A stretch of 64,000 nucleotides of DNA from Amphimedon queenslandica (GCF_000090795.2 NW_003546272.1:408142-472141); one strand, 5' to 3'; positions 25,248 to 44,514 are shown, counted from the first letter of the stretch. The notes: generated by a model not told the origin, from the sequence alone. Made by a program: numbers and translations.

Positions 25248-28200
25248 ATGGGCCACACCTTCGACACACCACTAGCTCGGCAGTCGGCACTACACGACAC
25301 AGTTGCAGTAAAAATGAGTGAGTTTTTGTGGAAGAAGGAAGACCTGGCTGGTTCTAGTCATTCAGAAAAGAAAAGGAGAGTACTAGTCTTATATACTGGT
25401 GGAACTATTGGCATGAAGTGGACGGAGAAAGGTATTTTATAACCAAAACCGTTTAATATGCAATAATTTAATAAGTAATGATGTTCAGGGTATTCACCTG
25501 TGAAGGATTATTTTGAAGACAAGATACAGACGTATCCAATGCTCAAAGACACCCAATACGTCATTAGTAGTCTAGAGACGGAGAGATTTGAAGGAATCAA
25601 ACCAATACCACTACCGTAAGATGTAGCTATAATACTACAATCACTGGAGAGCTGCCATTAATGTTGTTTCAGTATTGTATATGCAATATGGCACAATTAG
25701 ATATGTACACACTAGATATGACACATTCATATTCTCAATATCTTATTACTATCCTCGTTTACTAGCAGAAATAATAGTTAAGCTCTTTTCCTTTGTTCCT
25801 TTCCCTTTGTTCCTTTACAGTTTAACCATTCGTAATTACCGAATACTGTATGGTATAAAGGAGTACACTCCATTGCTTGACTCCAGTAACATGTCAATGA
25901 CCGACTGGGCATACATAGCCAGTGACATAAGGAAATATTATGCAAAATTTGATGCCTTTGTCATCCTCCATGGAACAGATACCATGGCATACACGGCCTC
26001 TGCACTGTCTTTTATGCTAGAGAACTTAGGAAAGACCATCATATTGACAGGATCACAGGTCAGTAATAGAAAACTGTTGCAATACTGTATGTTGTATGTG
26101 TACTACATCAAGAGTCCTTTATCTTGTATATATGAACTGTTAGATTCCATTGTCAGAGTTAAGAAGTGATGGAAGAGACAACCTGCTCGAGTCACTGATC
26201 ATTGCTGGGGAGTTTGTTATACCTGAGGTATATAATGGAGAATGATGAGGATAGAGTTGAGTGAAATTATATGCAATAGACTTGATACTCTTCATTATTA
26301 CTGCATGTGCATTGGTACTATTAACTTGCATAGGTCCTCCTTTATTTCAATAACAAGTTATTCAGGGGAAATAGAACGGTTAAAATGAACTCGAGTAGAC
26401 TCGATGCTTTCTCTTCTCCTAATTTCCCTCCCATTGCAAGAGTCGGAGTAGATATAAAAGGTACTGCCATTAATGATGACACCCAGGTATGCAAGTTCCT
26501 CTTCTTCTAGTGAACTGGGAGTCAGTGTTTAGGCCAAGCAGTACTGAGAAGTTTCATGTTCATTCAGACATGAATTCAAATGTTGGGATACTTAGACTGT
26601 TCCCTGGAATATCAAAAGCAGCTGTGAGTTATCCATCAATTATTATTAGTCCTCATCATTATAGCACTTTTAAAATTTGTAGATCTGTTCTTTTCTACAG
26701 CCCCCAATGGAGGGCGTGGTCCTCCAGTCGTATGGTGCCGGTAACATTCCTGACAGTCGTTCTGATATTATTCAAGAATTATCAGCTGCTACCGAGAGAG
26801 GAGTCATAATAGTGAACTGCAGTCAGTGCTTCTCTGGTTACGTCAGTGAGAAATATGCAGCTGGACTGGTAAGAAGTATAGATGTATACATGTACATGTA
26901 CATTACATGCATATCAACTAGCTAGAGTGTTAAAATAATAGCTATGTAAGTACGTACATGTACATAAACTTTTTCAACAGTATCAATAGGTGCATGCACA
27001 CTATATACAGTATATATTCACAGTATGTAGAAGTTCTTCAACAGGATCAATGCATTTGTGGATACATGTATAGTTACATTGTGTATTTAAATAATTAGAT
27101 ATTAAGAGATGCTAATGTCATACCTGGATATGATATGACTCCAGAGGCTTCTCTTACTAAACTGTCTTACCTGCTCAGTCGGTCTGAGCTCTCACTAGAA
27201 GAGAAACGTAAACTAATGGAAGAGAACCTAAGAGGAGAGAAGACGGTCATTAACGAACAGTCCGACCCTCAGTCTTTATTAAACGATACCAATTTATTAA
27301 GATCGCTAACAAAACTTCTCACTTCAAACACTGTAGGTTTAAAATTCTCAATCCTTTGTCTCATGTCCCTGTCCCTCTCTTCCTCTTTGTTAGGATGTGA
27401 AGCTGTTACGTGAGTCATTATTTCCTTCTCTGCTCTGTAAAGCTGCTTCTGAGGGTGATCTAGAAGCTCTGAAAACACTCAAAAAAGAAGTACTAAATGA
27501 TTTTATTCCTATTGTAAAGACTACAATAAAAAACACTATTTCTATAAATCCCTTTATCCTTTCTTTTTCTCTGCTATTTAAGAATGTTTGCTTTTGCCTC
27601 ACTCACTCTCTGTTTCTTCTCTTAGGGAGGTGATGTTGCATTTCCGGACTATACTGGCCTGACTCCGCTTCATTTAGCTGCTAGACGAGGTCATTATGAC
27701 ACTGTTCATTATTTGCTCGTTAATGGAGCCTCGGTACACATGAAGGACTCACTACATCGCACTCCACTACATGAAGCTATAAGTTTTAAGTGAGAGGATG
27801 GGGAGAGAGTGAAGAAGGATGAAGTGATGCTTTATGTATTCTTCTTATTTTTGTCTCTCTTTTCTTTTTCCAAAGGCAACTCGATATTATAAAACTCTTA
27901 GTACAGACTGGTGCACACATAAATGAGACCCCAACTGAGATTGGCAGCAAACTATGCCTGTAAGAATTAAGAATGCATCTTTATTTCCAAAAAAATTTTA
28001 AATCTTTTTCACCACCTGAGCTGCTAATCAACACGTAGAGGTGTAGTAAAATTGTTTTATTTTTTATAGAGCTGCTTCGGTGGATGATGTGAAATTGGTT
28101 GAAGCTTGGAGACTGGCAGGAGCTGATATGAACTCAAAAGATTACTCTGGAAATACAGCCAGCAGTATAGTAGGGAAACTGTCATTATGCATCAATTTAA

Positions 28201-28280
28201 ACTTACTATGTTTTGTGTAGGCTCAAGCAGGTTCTCAAGTCTCACAGTATCTGGCTAAAATCAAGTGCAAAGAAAACTAA
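25248..28280 (+). CDS. ASPG: L-asparaginase / lysophospholipase with C-terminal ankyrin repeats (ASPG-like)
   Basis: Hydrolyses L-asparagine to aspartate and ammonia; the mammalian orthologue is also annotated as a 60-kDa lysophospholipase. It is cytosolic, with no signal peptide seen. Thirteen exons (first to 25431, then 25489-25615, 25821-26058, 26144-26227, 26334-26460, 26511-26623, 26701-26868, 27099-27332, 27394-27489, 27626-27789, 27876-27959, 28070-28169, 28221-28280) give 570 residues from ATG 25314, close to human ASPG. An in-frame ATG at 25248 would add 22. Catalytic motifs YTGGTIG and HGTDTMAYTASAL carry the expected threonines and aspartate. TGSQIPLSELRSDGRDNL and VIIVNCSQC follow. 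Ankyrin repeats occupy the last roughly 190 residues (GLTPLHLAARRGHYDTVHYL; RTPLHEAISFKQLDIIKLL). A poly(A) signal AATAAA lies at 28598-28603. Confidence 0.93.
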
Positions 28281-28646
28281 GATGTTTTATAGTATCCTAA
28301 ATAAGCAAGTATTTCTCTTACAGTCAGCTGTCGTTTTTAGCAAAACCATTGTTTTTATATTAATCATTGTAATTGTTATGTTACCTAAGGTCTTTGAAAA
28401 AATTCCTATTTTGATTGCTCTCATAACCAATTTTGGCATAATGCATGCTTTAGTAGAGTCTTTTGCAAATTTCAGAGCAACTTAAAAAATTTATACAAAG
28501 TTTCTACATGTGTATGCATCAAAAAATTATAAAATTCTCTCCGGGTCATTTTTGACAAACACAATCAATAATGATTATTATTTATATCATCTTTACGAAT
28601 AAAAAGTTTATAAATTAATTATTAAAAGTGACACACAAAAAATTAA
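28281..28646. other. Intergenic interval between convergent genes, with a repeat remnant
   Basis: It separates the ASPG and adhesion-GPCR 3' ends. Bases of about 28440-28560 are a degenerate copy of the dispersed repeat family (CAGAGCAACTT, TTTCTACA, TGCATCA, ATTCTCTCC). AATAAA at 28598 probably serves ASPG. Confidence 0.5.
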
Positions 28647-31600
28647 TCAATCACTGCCAAGTGCTTCTTTTTCTTTCTCCTTTGCCCTTTCACTCAAACT
28701 CATTTCCTCCACTTTCTCTTCAGTTGGCATCTTCTTCTCCTCAAGTTGAGCCAATTCAATTTTCTCATCATCACCATCCTCCACTGAAGTATTAGCAAAC
28801 CCAAGACTACTGGCAGTTGAGTAGTCATTTTCCACTACTGACTTCTTGATTGTCCCCATTGATATTGCTAAAAAAAGAGTGGGTACAAAAAATTGTCAAA
28901 ACTTGCTTAAAAACTTAACTATACTTACATGATTGTGAATCTTTACTAGCTTTCATTGTGGAGCTTGTAGATATCTGTATACAAGAAGGAGATAGTGGGA
29001 ATTTGTGTGAGTAATACTTACATAGTTGTAGGTTCTGGTTCGTGATGTTAGTCCTCTCTTCACCTTGTTTATTCTTGGAGACAATTTAGACCAAACCTTA
29101 TCGCTACGTACGACATGGAAAAAGAAAATTGCAGCACCCTGGGGAACAATGACTCAATCTGTATAGCATTCAAAAGGATTAGGAATAAACCTGTAAAGTA
29201 TTAAGGAGTGTGAATATCCATGCAAAGGCACTCGTGTTTCTGTTGACAGCCAACAGGCCAAACAACCAAGTCAACCCAAGGAGTGGCAAGAGTACAAGAG
29301 ATGCTTTTAGTAAACTCCTGTATATAAAGGAAGAATTGAGCTTTAAAACTTGTAATGTACATGCAGTGTTATTCTAAATGTAGCATTACATGTGCTCATA
29401 TAGGCTCACTCACAGAGCTAAGTCTCTATTAGCTCCAGTTTTCTTTTTAATAGACTTTTGATTACTCCTTGTCTTCCATATGGAATACAATGCTAATACA
29501 AGGAAAACTGAATTGATCTGCAAAAAATTAAGCAACGAAAAATGAAATCCAAGCAGTCATAATTTTATGAATAAAACTGACTTACAATAATGATAACTAT
29601 CATAGGAGCTACAAAGGCCCATATCACTCCATTATCAACCGACAGCCAACAACTGTAATACAAATAGGATACAATTAATATGCTTGAATCCTACATAACT
29701 TACTATAATAAATCTCCCTCATCATTCTTGACTCCGTAATTACTGTGACCAGCAGCAAGACCAATGACAACAGGGAGGAGTGGAGGAGCTGAGAAAAAAA
29801 GAGAACAATTGACAAGTTTTGTATATTGTAGGCTTTCCTTACCCCATCCAAGTATAAGAAAGAAGTACCATCTCTTAGAGAGTGTGGAAAAGACCTTTAC
29901 TAGCATAAGGTAAAGCATGACACCCTCACATAACATCCAACAGAACGAGGAGAGGAAGAAGTATTGGAGCAATGCAGCCACAAAAGCACATCCACCCTAT
30001 ACAAAGAAGACATGAGCTGGAGGCTTTAGCAATGTTTAGTTATCATCCTTTCTCTCTCTCTCTTTCTCTACATACTGAGCTGTTTCTTGCTGTTTCCACT
30101 CCAACTGCAAATATGAAATATCCACATAGCAATGATAAGGCTAGGTTAAGATGAATAAAGAAATGAACAGACCTCAATAGAGCTTTCCTAATAATAAAAA
30201 GAACCAGGATTATATTATAAGCAGAATTTTTGGCATTTTCTTAAAATGGCCGTAACTCGAGAAATTAAAGTTGGAATCAACTCAAATTTGCTACACAGCA
30301 TAAGGGCATCAATATGTATCAGGAAATGTAATAAAACTTTGGGATGATTCCGGAGCCATTTTTTTGGAAAAACCATGGGCTATAGTACAGGGATTTTTTC
30401 AAAATTTTGGCGTTTTCTTAAAATGGCCGTAACTCGAGAAATTAAAGTCGAAATCAACTCAAACTTGCTACACAGCATAAGGGCATCAATATGTATCAGA
30501 AAATGTAATAAAAATTTGGGGTGATTCCGGAGCCATTTTTTGGAAAAACCATGGGCTATAGTACAGGGATTTTTTCAAAATTTTGGCGTTTTCTTAAAAT
30601 GGCCGTAACTCGAGAAATTAAAGTCGGAATCAACTCAAACTTGCTACACAGCATAAGGGCATCAATATGTATCAGAAAATGTAATAAAAATTTGGGATAA
30701 TTTTGGAGCCATTTTTTGGAAAAACCATGGGCTATAGTACAGGGATTTTTTCAAAATTTTGGCGTTTTCTTAAAATGGCCGTAACTCGAGAAATTAAAGT
30801 CGGAATCAACTCAAACTTGCTACACAGCATAAGGGCATCAATATGTATCAGAAAATGTAATAAAAATTTGGGGTGATTCCGGAGCCATTTTTTGGAAAAA
30901 CCATGGGCTATAGTACAGGGATTTTTTCAGAATTTTGGCGTTTTCTTAAAATGGCTGTAACTCGAGAAATTAAAGTCGGAATCAACTCAAACTTGCTACA
31001 CAGCATAAGGGCATCAATATGTATCAGGAAATGTAATAAAACTTTGGGATGATTCCGGAGCCATTTTTTTGGAAAAACCATGGGCTATATAGTACAGGGA
31101 TTTTTTCAGAATTTTGGCGTTTTCTAAAAATAGCTGTAACTCGAGAAATTAAAGTCGGAATCAACTCAAACTTGCTACACAACAAAAGAACATGTATATG
31201 TAATAAAAAAACAAAAATAGAGAGTTATCTTTTAGTCATTTTTGGTGAAATTTGGGCCATTTTAAAAGGATTATGCCAAAACCCAGTTGGAAACCCTGAT
31301 TATAAAGGCTATGCTATACAATCATACCCTTGTATTAGAAAGAAGACAACAGTCACAATAAGGCAAGCAATGGAAATAGCGCAGCCTATGTAGGAGACAA
31401 CCTTTAGTGCAGTATACTCTGTGGATCCAGTCTCCTAAAAACAAACTATACTAAATTGACTCTAATCATCAATGATTACTGTTATGCTTCCAGAGACGTC
31501 AACTAATACAGCAAATGCAGTCAAGTGAAAGCTTTGACAGTAAACAGTAGCTCTTCCAGTGGTGGAATTAACTACACTGGAAACTGTATTAACACCATCT

Positions 31601-34600
31601 ATTGACCACTCTCTCCTCCTATTTGTAATAATTAACAGAGGATTTGTTATAGGTAGAATAAATTGTTTTTACGTTGTATTCCAGTAGACGCATTTGTACC
31701 CACTTGAGTTAGTAAACTGAAATAAAAATTAGCAACTTATGAATTATACAGTAACTATGAATGGTATATTAAGATCCTTTTATATACTCACATTATCGAC
31801 ATTAAATCTCAATGAAATTGGAAACTCTGTGTTCCTAGCAATTCCAGCTACCTGTCCTGACCAGACTATAGAGCCAGGCCTTGTATTATTACTATGGAAT
31901 AATACAACATGTACATGTACATGTACTTAGCCAGTAACTTACAAACTGCTTCCATCAGCTTCTAAGAAATTCTCCAAGTTCTTAAACAGGATACTGACTA
32001 CAGGAATGGTAGTGTCTCCTCCTTTATAGCAAAACAATAAACAAAGTATTAATTATAAATAATGACACGCACTGTTTCTTCTCTCTCTGAGTAGTTCAGG
32101 AGGTATGGAGACTTCAGCCCCTCTCTCTGATGTAAACAGCGTCCCATCAGTGTCACCAGGCTGAGGGAAAACCAATGACTCACTGGCAGCACTGTACTGA
32201 TTAGCATTGATCACTATAGTTAATGTACAAATGAATCATTCCTCATATACTGACTGTATGCTATACCCACCAATGTTTGGTCTCCTCCTCAGTGTAGTCT
32301 CATTCCTAGATAGAGCCAAATATTTCCCATATCTCTCAGCATTGCTAAGGAGCTCAGTACTGCCACGCAGTGTAGTGTCTTGAGGGGCCTGGATAAAGGA
32401 AAGAGGGAAAAGAAACAATAAAACTAATGCATGTACATATGTATGTGTGAATCTTACTTGTTGCAGTTGCTGCCATGCTGCCAACTGACTGCTATCCAAA
32501 AGACTATTAAAAACCTGGACTAGATTCTATAAACATTGAGAGAATACACATACATGTAATATACCATACAGTACTGTGTACATATCATTACATACCAGTC
32601 CATCAACAATTCTGGATATATTATCATTCTCCTCATCAAGGCTATCAAACAGGACATCAATGACAGTGTCTACAATCTTGTTAGTAGCATTAAGTGAGCC
32701 AGGGAGGAATAGCTCCGCCGACTCTACAACTTCAGATGTGGAGGTAGCTAGTGTTGAGACCAGCTCAGAGAGAAGTGACAATTGTTCATCAATCGTTATG
32801 TTAGCGTCAAGGATTGATTCAACCTGCATGGAACCATCATAATACAATTAATTATTTTAAGTGCAATAAGATTAACATGTACTATTATTGCCAATGATAG
32901 ACATGCAGTACCTGATCAAGATAATTTTGATATTCAACTGGTAAGCAGTCCAATACATTAGTCTCGCCCCAAACTCCAACAGAAAGACATGCTTTGGTTG
33001 CCGTACCTACAAGCACACACTAAATTAATAAGATACAATGTCTGATATCAGTAACCAAGAGTAGCAGCGTCTCCTGGGCAAGGTTGTCTGTCTACTTCAC
33101 CAACTAGTACATTGGCCCAGGCTATCCCCCATTCAGTGTCAATACCAAAGCCACAACCTTCAAAATCTGCAACAGAATACATTGATTGAGTTATATAGTG
33201 CACATCATAACTAACTTTCTAGTATTTGACAAGCAGCGAGATCTTGATTTGGATTGAATGTCCGTCTACAGTTATCCTATACGCCATGAGTATGTGTGTG
33301 TACAAATTGAAGTATCTTAAAACACACAGAGACCATTTGACCATGTTGTACCTGTATACAATAATGGAGAGTGCTGTTAGGAGCACAAGAGGTTAGTGGT
33401 TCATCAGGGAATGAGTCTCCATCACTATCAACAGTGCACAATCTACCATCACCAACAAACGGAGGAACACACTACAAAATAATGTACTATAATTAAAAGT
33501 CATGCATCTCTCTCTTTCTCTATGTCCTTAGTCCTTACCTGACAGACCCCATTATTGCAGTTGCATGGAGTAGTAGCTCCTTCATAGCAGAGATAAGTAA
33601 CACTTGATGTATTTGTATCCTTAGGTAAGCAAGGACAAGAGGCTACATGAATTGAAATACAAGAATAATAGTGATTGGTTATACCACCATTCCTGTATGT
33701 ACATGCACATATTATGATGTACTTACATGCAGATATAAATAGTTGGACACCACTCCTCTGTGGTAGGACATAAAGACCTCCAAACTGTGCTGAAGAGGCT
33801 ACCAGTTGATTTAATTGTGCAGGAGTAGTGTCATTGAATCCTGTTAGCTCCACACGAAATTCTAATAGAGCTGATCCTGTCTCTGTGTATGTCGACTGAA
33901 GACTGACCGACTTGTAGGACACATTATAATTCACTAACAGATCTTGAAGCTATGATAAAAAACATGTAATTATTTGTAAGGCGATGATTAAAATTTTTAG
34001 AATCAAATCACAAATTTAATTTTCAAAATTAACATTTTATTATTATAAATTAAAAGGCTTACCACTTCAACCAGTACAGAGTCATTAGGAGTAGTTGTTG
34101 CATTACTAGTGTCCACTGTCACCCAAACACTAGCTACATTATTTGACTCTTCTCTCAATAGACACGTGGTCATATCGGGAGCCTCCCATCTTGATGCATC
34201 AGAGCAGACCCTGGTAGCAAACAACCCCGACTGGAACTGAGGACCAGCTGCTGTACAAGGAACCCTAGCAACTGATCCACTAGGTGTTACAGCCCAGAGT
34301 ATACCATTAGAAAAATTAGTAGGGCAATCTAAAATAAAATAAATAAAAGTAATTGTACTAATATATAAAATTCAAATTCTACTAACTTTGAATTATTCCA
34401 AGTGCTATGCTTTGCGATACAATCGGTTCGCCATTCAACACCAATGTACAAGTATATGTTCCAGCATCATTATAACTGAGACGATTGAGCAATAAAGTGT
34501 CTTGCTGATTATTAGTGAACTGACAAGTGGGAATTCCTTCCTCGGTCTCACAGTTCAATGGCTGACCATTGTGCTGCCAGGTAATGAGGAATGATCCTAC

Positions 34601-37600
34601 GCTTGGCTTGCAACTGAGAGGAATTTGAGTATCCAATAATGCTTGGACTACTGGGCCACTTGTTAATAACTGGGGGACTGAAGGTTTATTGTAAGAGTAT
34701 TACTATCATACACACAGCTATCATGACTTACCTTCAACATTGACAGTAATGGTGTCATTGGGAACTTCAGCTGAATAATCATATTCATACTCATAATCTA
34801 AAGCAAATACAAATCACACAAACAAACAAAAATATTTAAGTCCTAATAATGGGTTACTCACCATTGTCCAGGTAAGCAGTATACTGGCCAGCACTCCTAG
34901 GACTTACTGATCTTAGAGACAGACTATAATAATAGCAGGGATCATCCTCACATGACTGGTAACTATAATAATTAATGACAGTGCCATTATTTGATGTGAA
35001 CATAACAGGTATAGCTTTTAAATAGTTGTTGCCCCCTCGACTGTATTCTGCTGCTAGGAAGGATAGAGTAACACTTTCTCCAAGGAAAGCATTGATCACT
35101 TTGGATGAGGCTGCACGAACGAATGGGTTTTCTGAAGCAAAGAGATAAAAACAAATTAAAAATAAAATGAGAACACGAGGTTTGCTACACCTTGACTACT
35201 TCTCTTTCTCTCTCTTTCTCCTAACCTGAAGTTACTATAAATGATTTAAAAGCTCCACTGACTGAAGATTCACAATAATATCTACCACTAGTCTCATCAT
35301 GAACATATACATGCAATGTATTCTGGAACTCTCCATTTGGTGAGGCAGTGATCTCATTATTAGGAGATGAGGCATTTACTGTCCTTATAAAACCAGTCTC
35401 ATTGAACAGCTCCACCTTGAACACTGGATAATGATCACCTTGGACACCAGTGCACGAGAAACTGGCAAAGAAACCATCAGATACTGAACGCTTTGAATTA
35501 AAGTAGTATTGAGGAAAATAGTTGACAATTGAGTTATTTGCAACATTAAAGCGAAAATTGGTTATAAATATCCTCTCTATAAATAATTAAAATGAAATAT
35601 TATAATAATTATTACAATGGAAAACTAATGCATAATTGACAGGATTTGGCATAAAAAATTTCAATTGCAAGCAAAAGTGGAAGCATCAAACTTACCTTGT
35701 TCAATATCAACTCTGATTGTTCGAGGATTATAAATTCCAAAATTAGCTCCATCCCTGAATCCACAAGTGAATGTCATTTGAGAAATACTGGCAAGATCCA
35801 CATCAAAAGCAGAGGAGAATGTAGGGGAAGTGAGATTGAACTCTAGCATGTGATTAAGACCAGGAGGAGAGAGATCAAACTCTGGCACATCAAGCAATGA
35901 AGACAAGATTTCATAATTAAAAATCCTAAGAAGGTCATTTATAATTAAGTTCATGCAGTTGAGATGAGCATACTCTATAGTCCAGTAAACAGGAGCAGCT
36001 GTCTCATTAGGACTGCAGGAGATATTGACTCTTCTTCCACTTAATGCATACACAGTAGAGGGAGGGAGGGGAGAGAACACAGGAGCTGTTGGATAAATAA
36101 AGATATTAAAGTCTGAGTCGCAATATCCTTGTATATGTACATGTACAATGTTAACTAAAACCTACTAATAGCTAAAAATTGACTGGATCTGTTATAAACT
36201 GTAGCATTGTTTTGAGTCACTGCATAAAAGAGAGAGCTTGGTAATGTAACATGTACAAGTTATTAATTTTTAAAAAGCAACAAACAAACCTTCAAATGTA
36301 GCAATTCCAGTATGAATGACGCCAACAATAAAAGTGTAATTGAACCTATAGCTGAGGTTAGGCAGTGTAATGTTACTCACTGCATAAAATGAGGAAAATT
36401 TTGTATCACTTGGTTGAATGCGAATACTGAGCAAGAATGATTGTCCATTATTACTGAATCCTTCAGACCCATATGCATACCGCATGACCAGTGAGACATT
36501 AGTACCAATAGGGGCACGAATAAATGAAGGAGCAGTTGCATTAAAATATGGATTACCTATAAAGTATATACTTTAAATAATTAGTCACTTTAAATTGTAA
36601 CTAACTTAGTGTAGTATAGACCTCAAAGCTCTCTCCACTAGCCCCAGAGCTGCATACATAATACCCAGTATCATTAACATCAAAATTAGCATAATTAATA
36701 GTTAGATCTTGTCCGGCTCCTATCACAGAGAGATCAGGAGCTGTATCACTTGTCAGGAGGGTCTCTGGTAGACTGGACACATCCCTCGTACTCCATTGCA
36801 ACTGCCCGTGACCTTCTTCGGCAAAACAACGGAGAGAGAGGAAAGGAGTATTGAGAGGAAAATAGACACGAAATGAGTTTATGATAGCATCAGAGAATAA
36901 CTCGTTATTGTTGTTCCATATGGAAACAGGTCCTAAAAAATACATTCAAAATCATAAACATACATAAAATTTAATTCAAAATGATGAACTATAGATCTAC
37001 TATTCTAGAGTATGCAGAATCAAAATAATGTATAACACACTCACTTGAAACAGATACTATTGTTAATTCTATTCCATTGACTAGTCTGACCAGTCCTGGG
37101 TCATAAAGTCCACACTCAATAAGTAATATACCGTATGGCGGGCTAGTCAATGTCAATGTGTGATTCAGACCAGGTGGAGAGAATAAGTATGAAGAATACT
37201 GTTCCCATAGGGGGACCCCATTGAAATACTGCCAGCGAATGACAGCACTAGGATTACTGGGAATACAAGTTAGAGTTGTGCTTCCATTAGTGAATGCACT
37301 GGATCTTTTAACAACAAGAGTATTATTGAGTGAAGATACAGAAGGAACTAAAAGAGAAATTAAAAAATAATATGAAGATGATCAGTTAATCAAGGTACAA
37401 GTCAATCATAAGTTATACTGACCTGATATTGATGAAATGTTAAACGTTCCAACACAAACCACTTCAGGGTTTACAGCCTCAGTATCAGAGCCAGAACCCA
37501 AGCTACTGGAATTAGCATCAAAGTAAGAGAAACATACATTATAGAGGCCAGCAGATCCCTGACCAACTGCATCAAATGTTATATACAATGACTGATCATA

Positions 37601-38910
37601 TTCATCATCTTCTATGAGCTGGACCACTGGAGAAGGACCAGTTGAATACATAGGAGAAGATGATGGATCAATTGTTGGTAAATTAGTTGGAGTTGAGCCA
37701 GTGGTTGGTACTGAGTTGAGGCTCATAAACTGAACAGAGTCAGTATCAATTGGTCTCTCAGTAAGTATAGCTGCTTTTATGCTCAATGGGCTACCAAGTA
37801 TAACACTGCTAACTGTATTCCCATTAGGATAATAGACACTTGGAATATCTGCAGTGAATAAAGAAGCACTATAAAGTGAGATTAAATTTCACAGCTATTG
37901 TAAGGCTCAAATATGGAATGACAGCCACTATTCACATGCTAACTCACTATTAATATTATCTGCTGCTGATGTAAAATGACTCAACATAAAAGGTAATTTT
38001 TAAACATGAAATAAAATGCTCATTTTACAACTATAATATCGATCTAATATCAGCTATATATGGCTATAATATATGGTGTGTACATGCATAAAAAAGCAGC
38101 AATGTTTCTTTACCTTGAGCAGTCACAATGAACAAAATAGTGCTGGCATTGAATGAAGAAGAACATGTATAAACTCCAGAGAAATCCAAACTGAATCCTT
38201 CGCCAAAACTAGCAGTAATCCTGTCGCCTCCCTGATAAATATTGAGTCCCTCAATAGGAGAGTTCCCATCCAGTTTCCTAGCGTTAAGGACTGGAAGAAA
38301 TAACTCACTAGGAGGAGACACAGAGCAGACAACATTGAATGGAGTCGCCTGATCATGAACAACATAAATATTACCAAGGACATCAATGTCTTCTCCATTT
38401 TCCTGGATGGACAATGTAGGCACTATTGAAAAAGAGAAAAGAATTAATCCACAACATTACTATAATACTGATTAAATATACTCAATAAGTTGTTACTGGT
38501 ATATACTTACATTGGCCCCACTGTACATACAATGAAAGAGCACAATCATTCAATCCAATGATAAGGACAGCAGGTCCAACATGAAAACCATTAGAACAAG
38601 TAATGGTGGAGTTAGATACACCCTCAGTTGATACCACAGAGCACTGGACTCCACTAGCAAATGAATGAGGCCCACAGTAACCATTGGTACTAATAAAGAG
38701 AGATGCATTAGATATTAAGAGACTGGCATTGGTCCTGTATATCTCAATGGTAAATGGTGAGTCCTGATATATGATTGAAGGATGAGTAGTATCATCAAGT
38801 GAACTGCAGTTGAATTTCTCTTCATTGCTCAGATTGCAGTCTTGGGAGGCAGAAAGATCAAGCAAAGAGGAAGAGACTAAGAAGATGAATAGGAGCAGTG
38901 CAGCAGCCAT
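28647..38910 (-). CDS. Adhesion G-protein-coupled receptor with multiple Ig-like domains
   Basis: Exon 1 (38511-38910) encodes a signal peptide (MAAALLLFIFLVSSSLLDL). About nine Ig-like exons follow (about 38110-38425, 37425-37850, 37045-37350, 36605-36935, 36285-36555, 35695-36085, 35225-35580, 34858-35130, 34385-34680); several show the Cys...Trp...DxGxYxC pattern, for example DAGTYTCTL and DTGYYVCSS. Next come a hormone-receptor-like Cys domain (about 34060-34330; RVCSDASRWEAPDMTTC), a SEA-like segment (33730-33935), an EGF-like unit (PCNCNNGVCQ), a thrombospondin-3-like stretch (DSDGDSFPDE...DNCRRTFNPNQD) and a second HormR-like domain (32911-33160). GAIN (about 31600-32870) ends in a GPS with SFHLTAFAVL. 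The 7TM region (29030-31440) includes SYIGCAISIACLIVTVVFF, FCWMLCEGVMLYLMLVKV and LLPLLGLTWLFGLLAVN. A short cytoplasmic tail closes the protein at 28647. Some internal exon edges are approximate. Confidence 0.85.
30225..31270 (+). repeat. Six tandem ~176-bp repeats in the intron between the TM1 and TM2 exons
   Basis: The marker CGTAACTCGA (TGTAACTCGA in the last two copies) occurs at 30251, 30428, 30604, 30780, 30956 and 31135, giving a period of 176-179 bp. Copies are nearly identical and share ACACAGCATAAGGGCATCAA, CATGGGCTATAGTACAGGG and TTTTGGCGTTTTCTTAAAA. They belong to the same broad family as the 20.3-kb and 53-kb arrays but form their own subfamily. They are non-coding and intronic on the opposite strand to the receptor gene. 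Confidence 0.95.
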
Positions 38911-39055
38911 CTTTCACTCCCTCTTACTCTAACACTACAGCATGGCTCTCTTATCACAACTTCGACACTATGCGGATGTGTAAGACATTCAATTAATTGA
39001 CTGTTATTTAAAAATCATTATTTTAAACACTAAGATACTTAAACTATACAGTCCA

Positions 39056-44174
<5,119 letters not shown>

Positions 44175-44514
44175 ATATGCATATACACGTGGGAGGGAGG
44201 AGTTTTGTTCTTCTGAGCATGCGTATTGGGATAAACCGGGATTATGCGCCATTCAGTATAGTGGTCATCAATACTAATCAAGTAATCATAGATAGTGTTT
44301 ACTATTTTTTTGAGGTCAAGTCAAACAGTAATGAATATTTTTGCTGTATGTTTCTAGTCTAAAGAATAGAAATTTACTGGCCTTTATTTTAAAAGATTTA
44401 GAAATAAAGACGTTTTAGTTCTTAAAGCTCCACCTTTTGAAGTGGCAGGAAGCGACTGCATGTGTGCAAAGATCCAGTACCACTGTTCCAGTGATTGGGT
44501 TAGAGTATAGTAAT
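44175..44514. promoter_or_regulatory. Bidirectional promoter SDAD1 / GABA-B-like receptor
   Basis: A gap of 340 bp between divergent ATGs (44174 minus, 44515 plus). It holds CACGTG at 44186-44191, 12 bp from the SDAD1 start codon, and a CCGGGATTATGCG segment. No TATA element was recognised. Confidence 0.5.

Noticed and set aside
28213-28485. 90-codon plus-strand frame with a hydrophobic stretch
   Set aside because: Overlaps the last ASPG exon in another frame and then the repeat remnant; the ASPG frame ends at 28280.
31049-31393. 114-codon plus-strand frame
   Set aside because: Runs across the intronic tandem repeat and the antisense of the TM1 exon; no domain.
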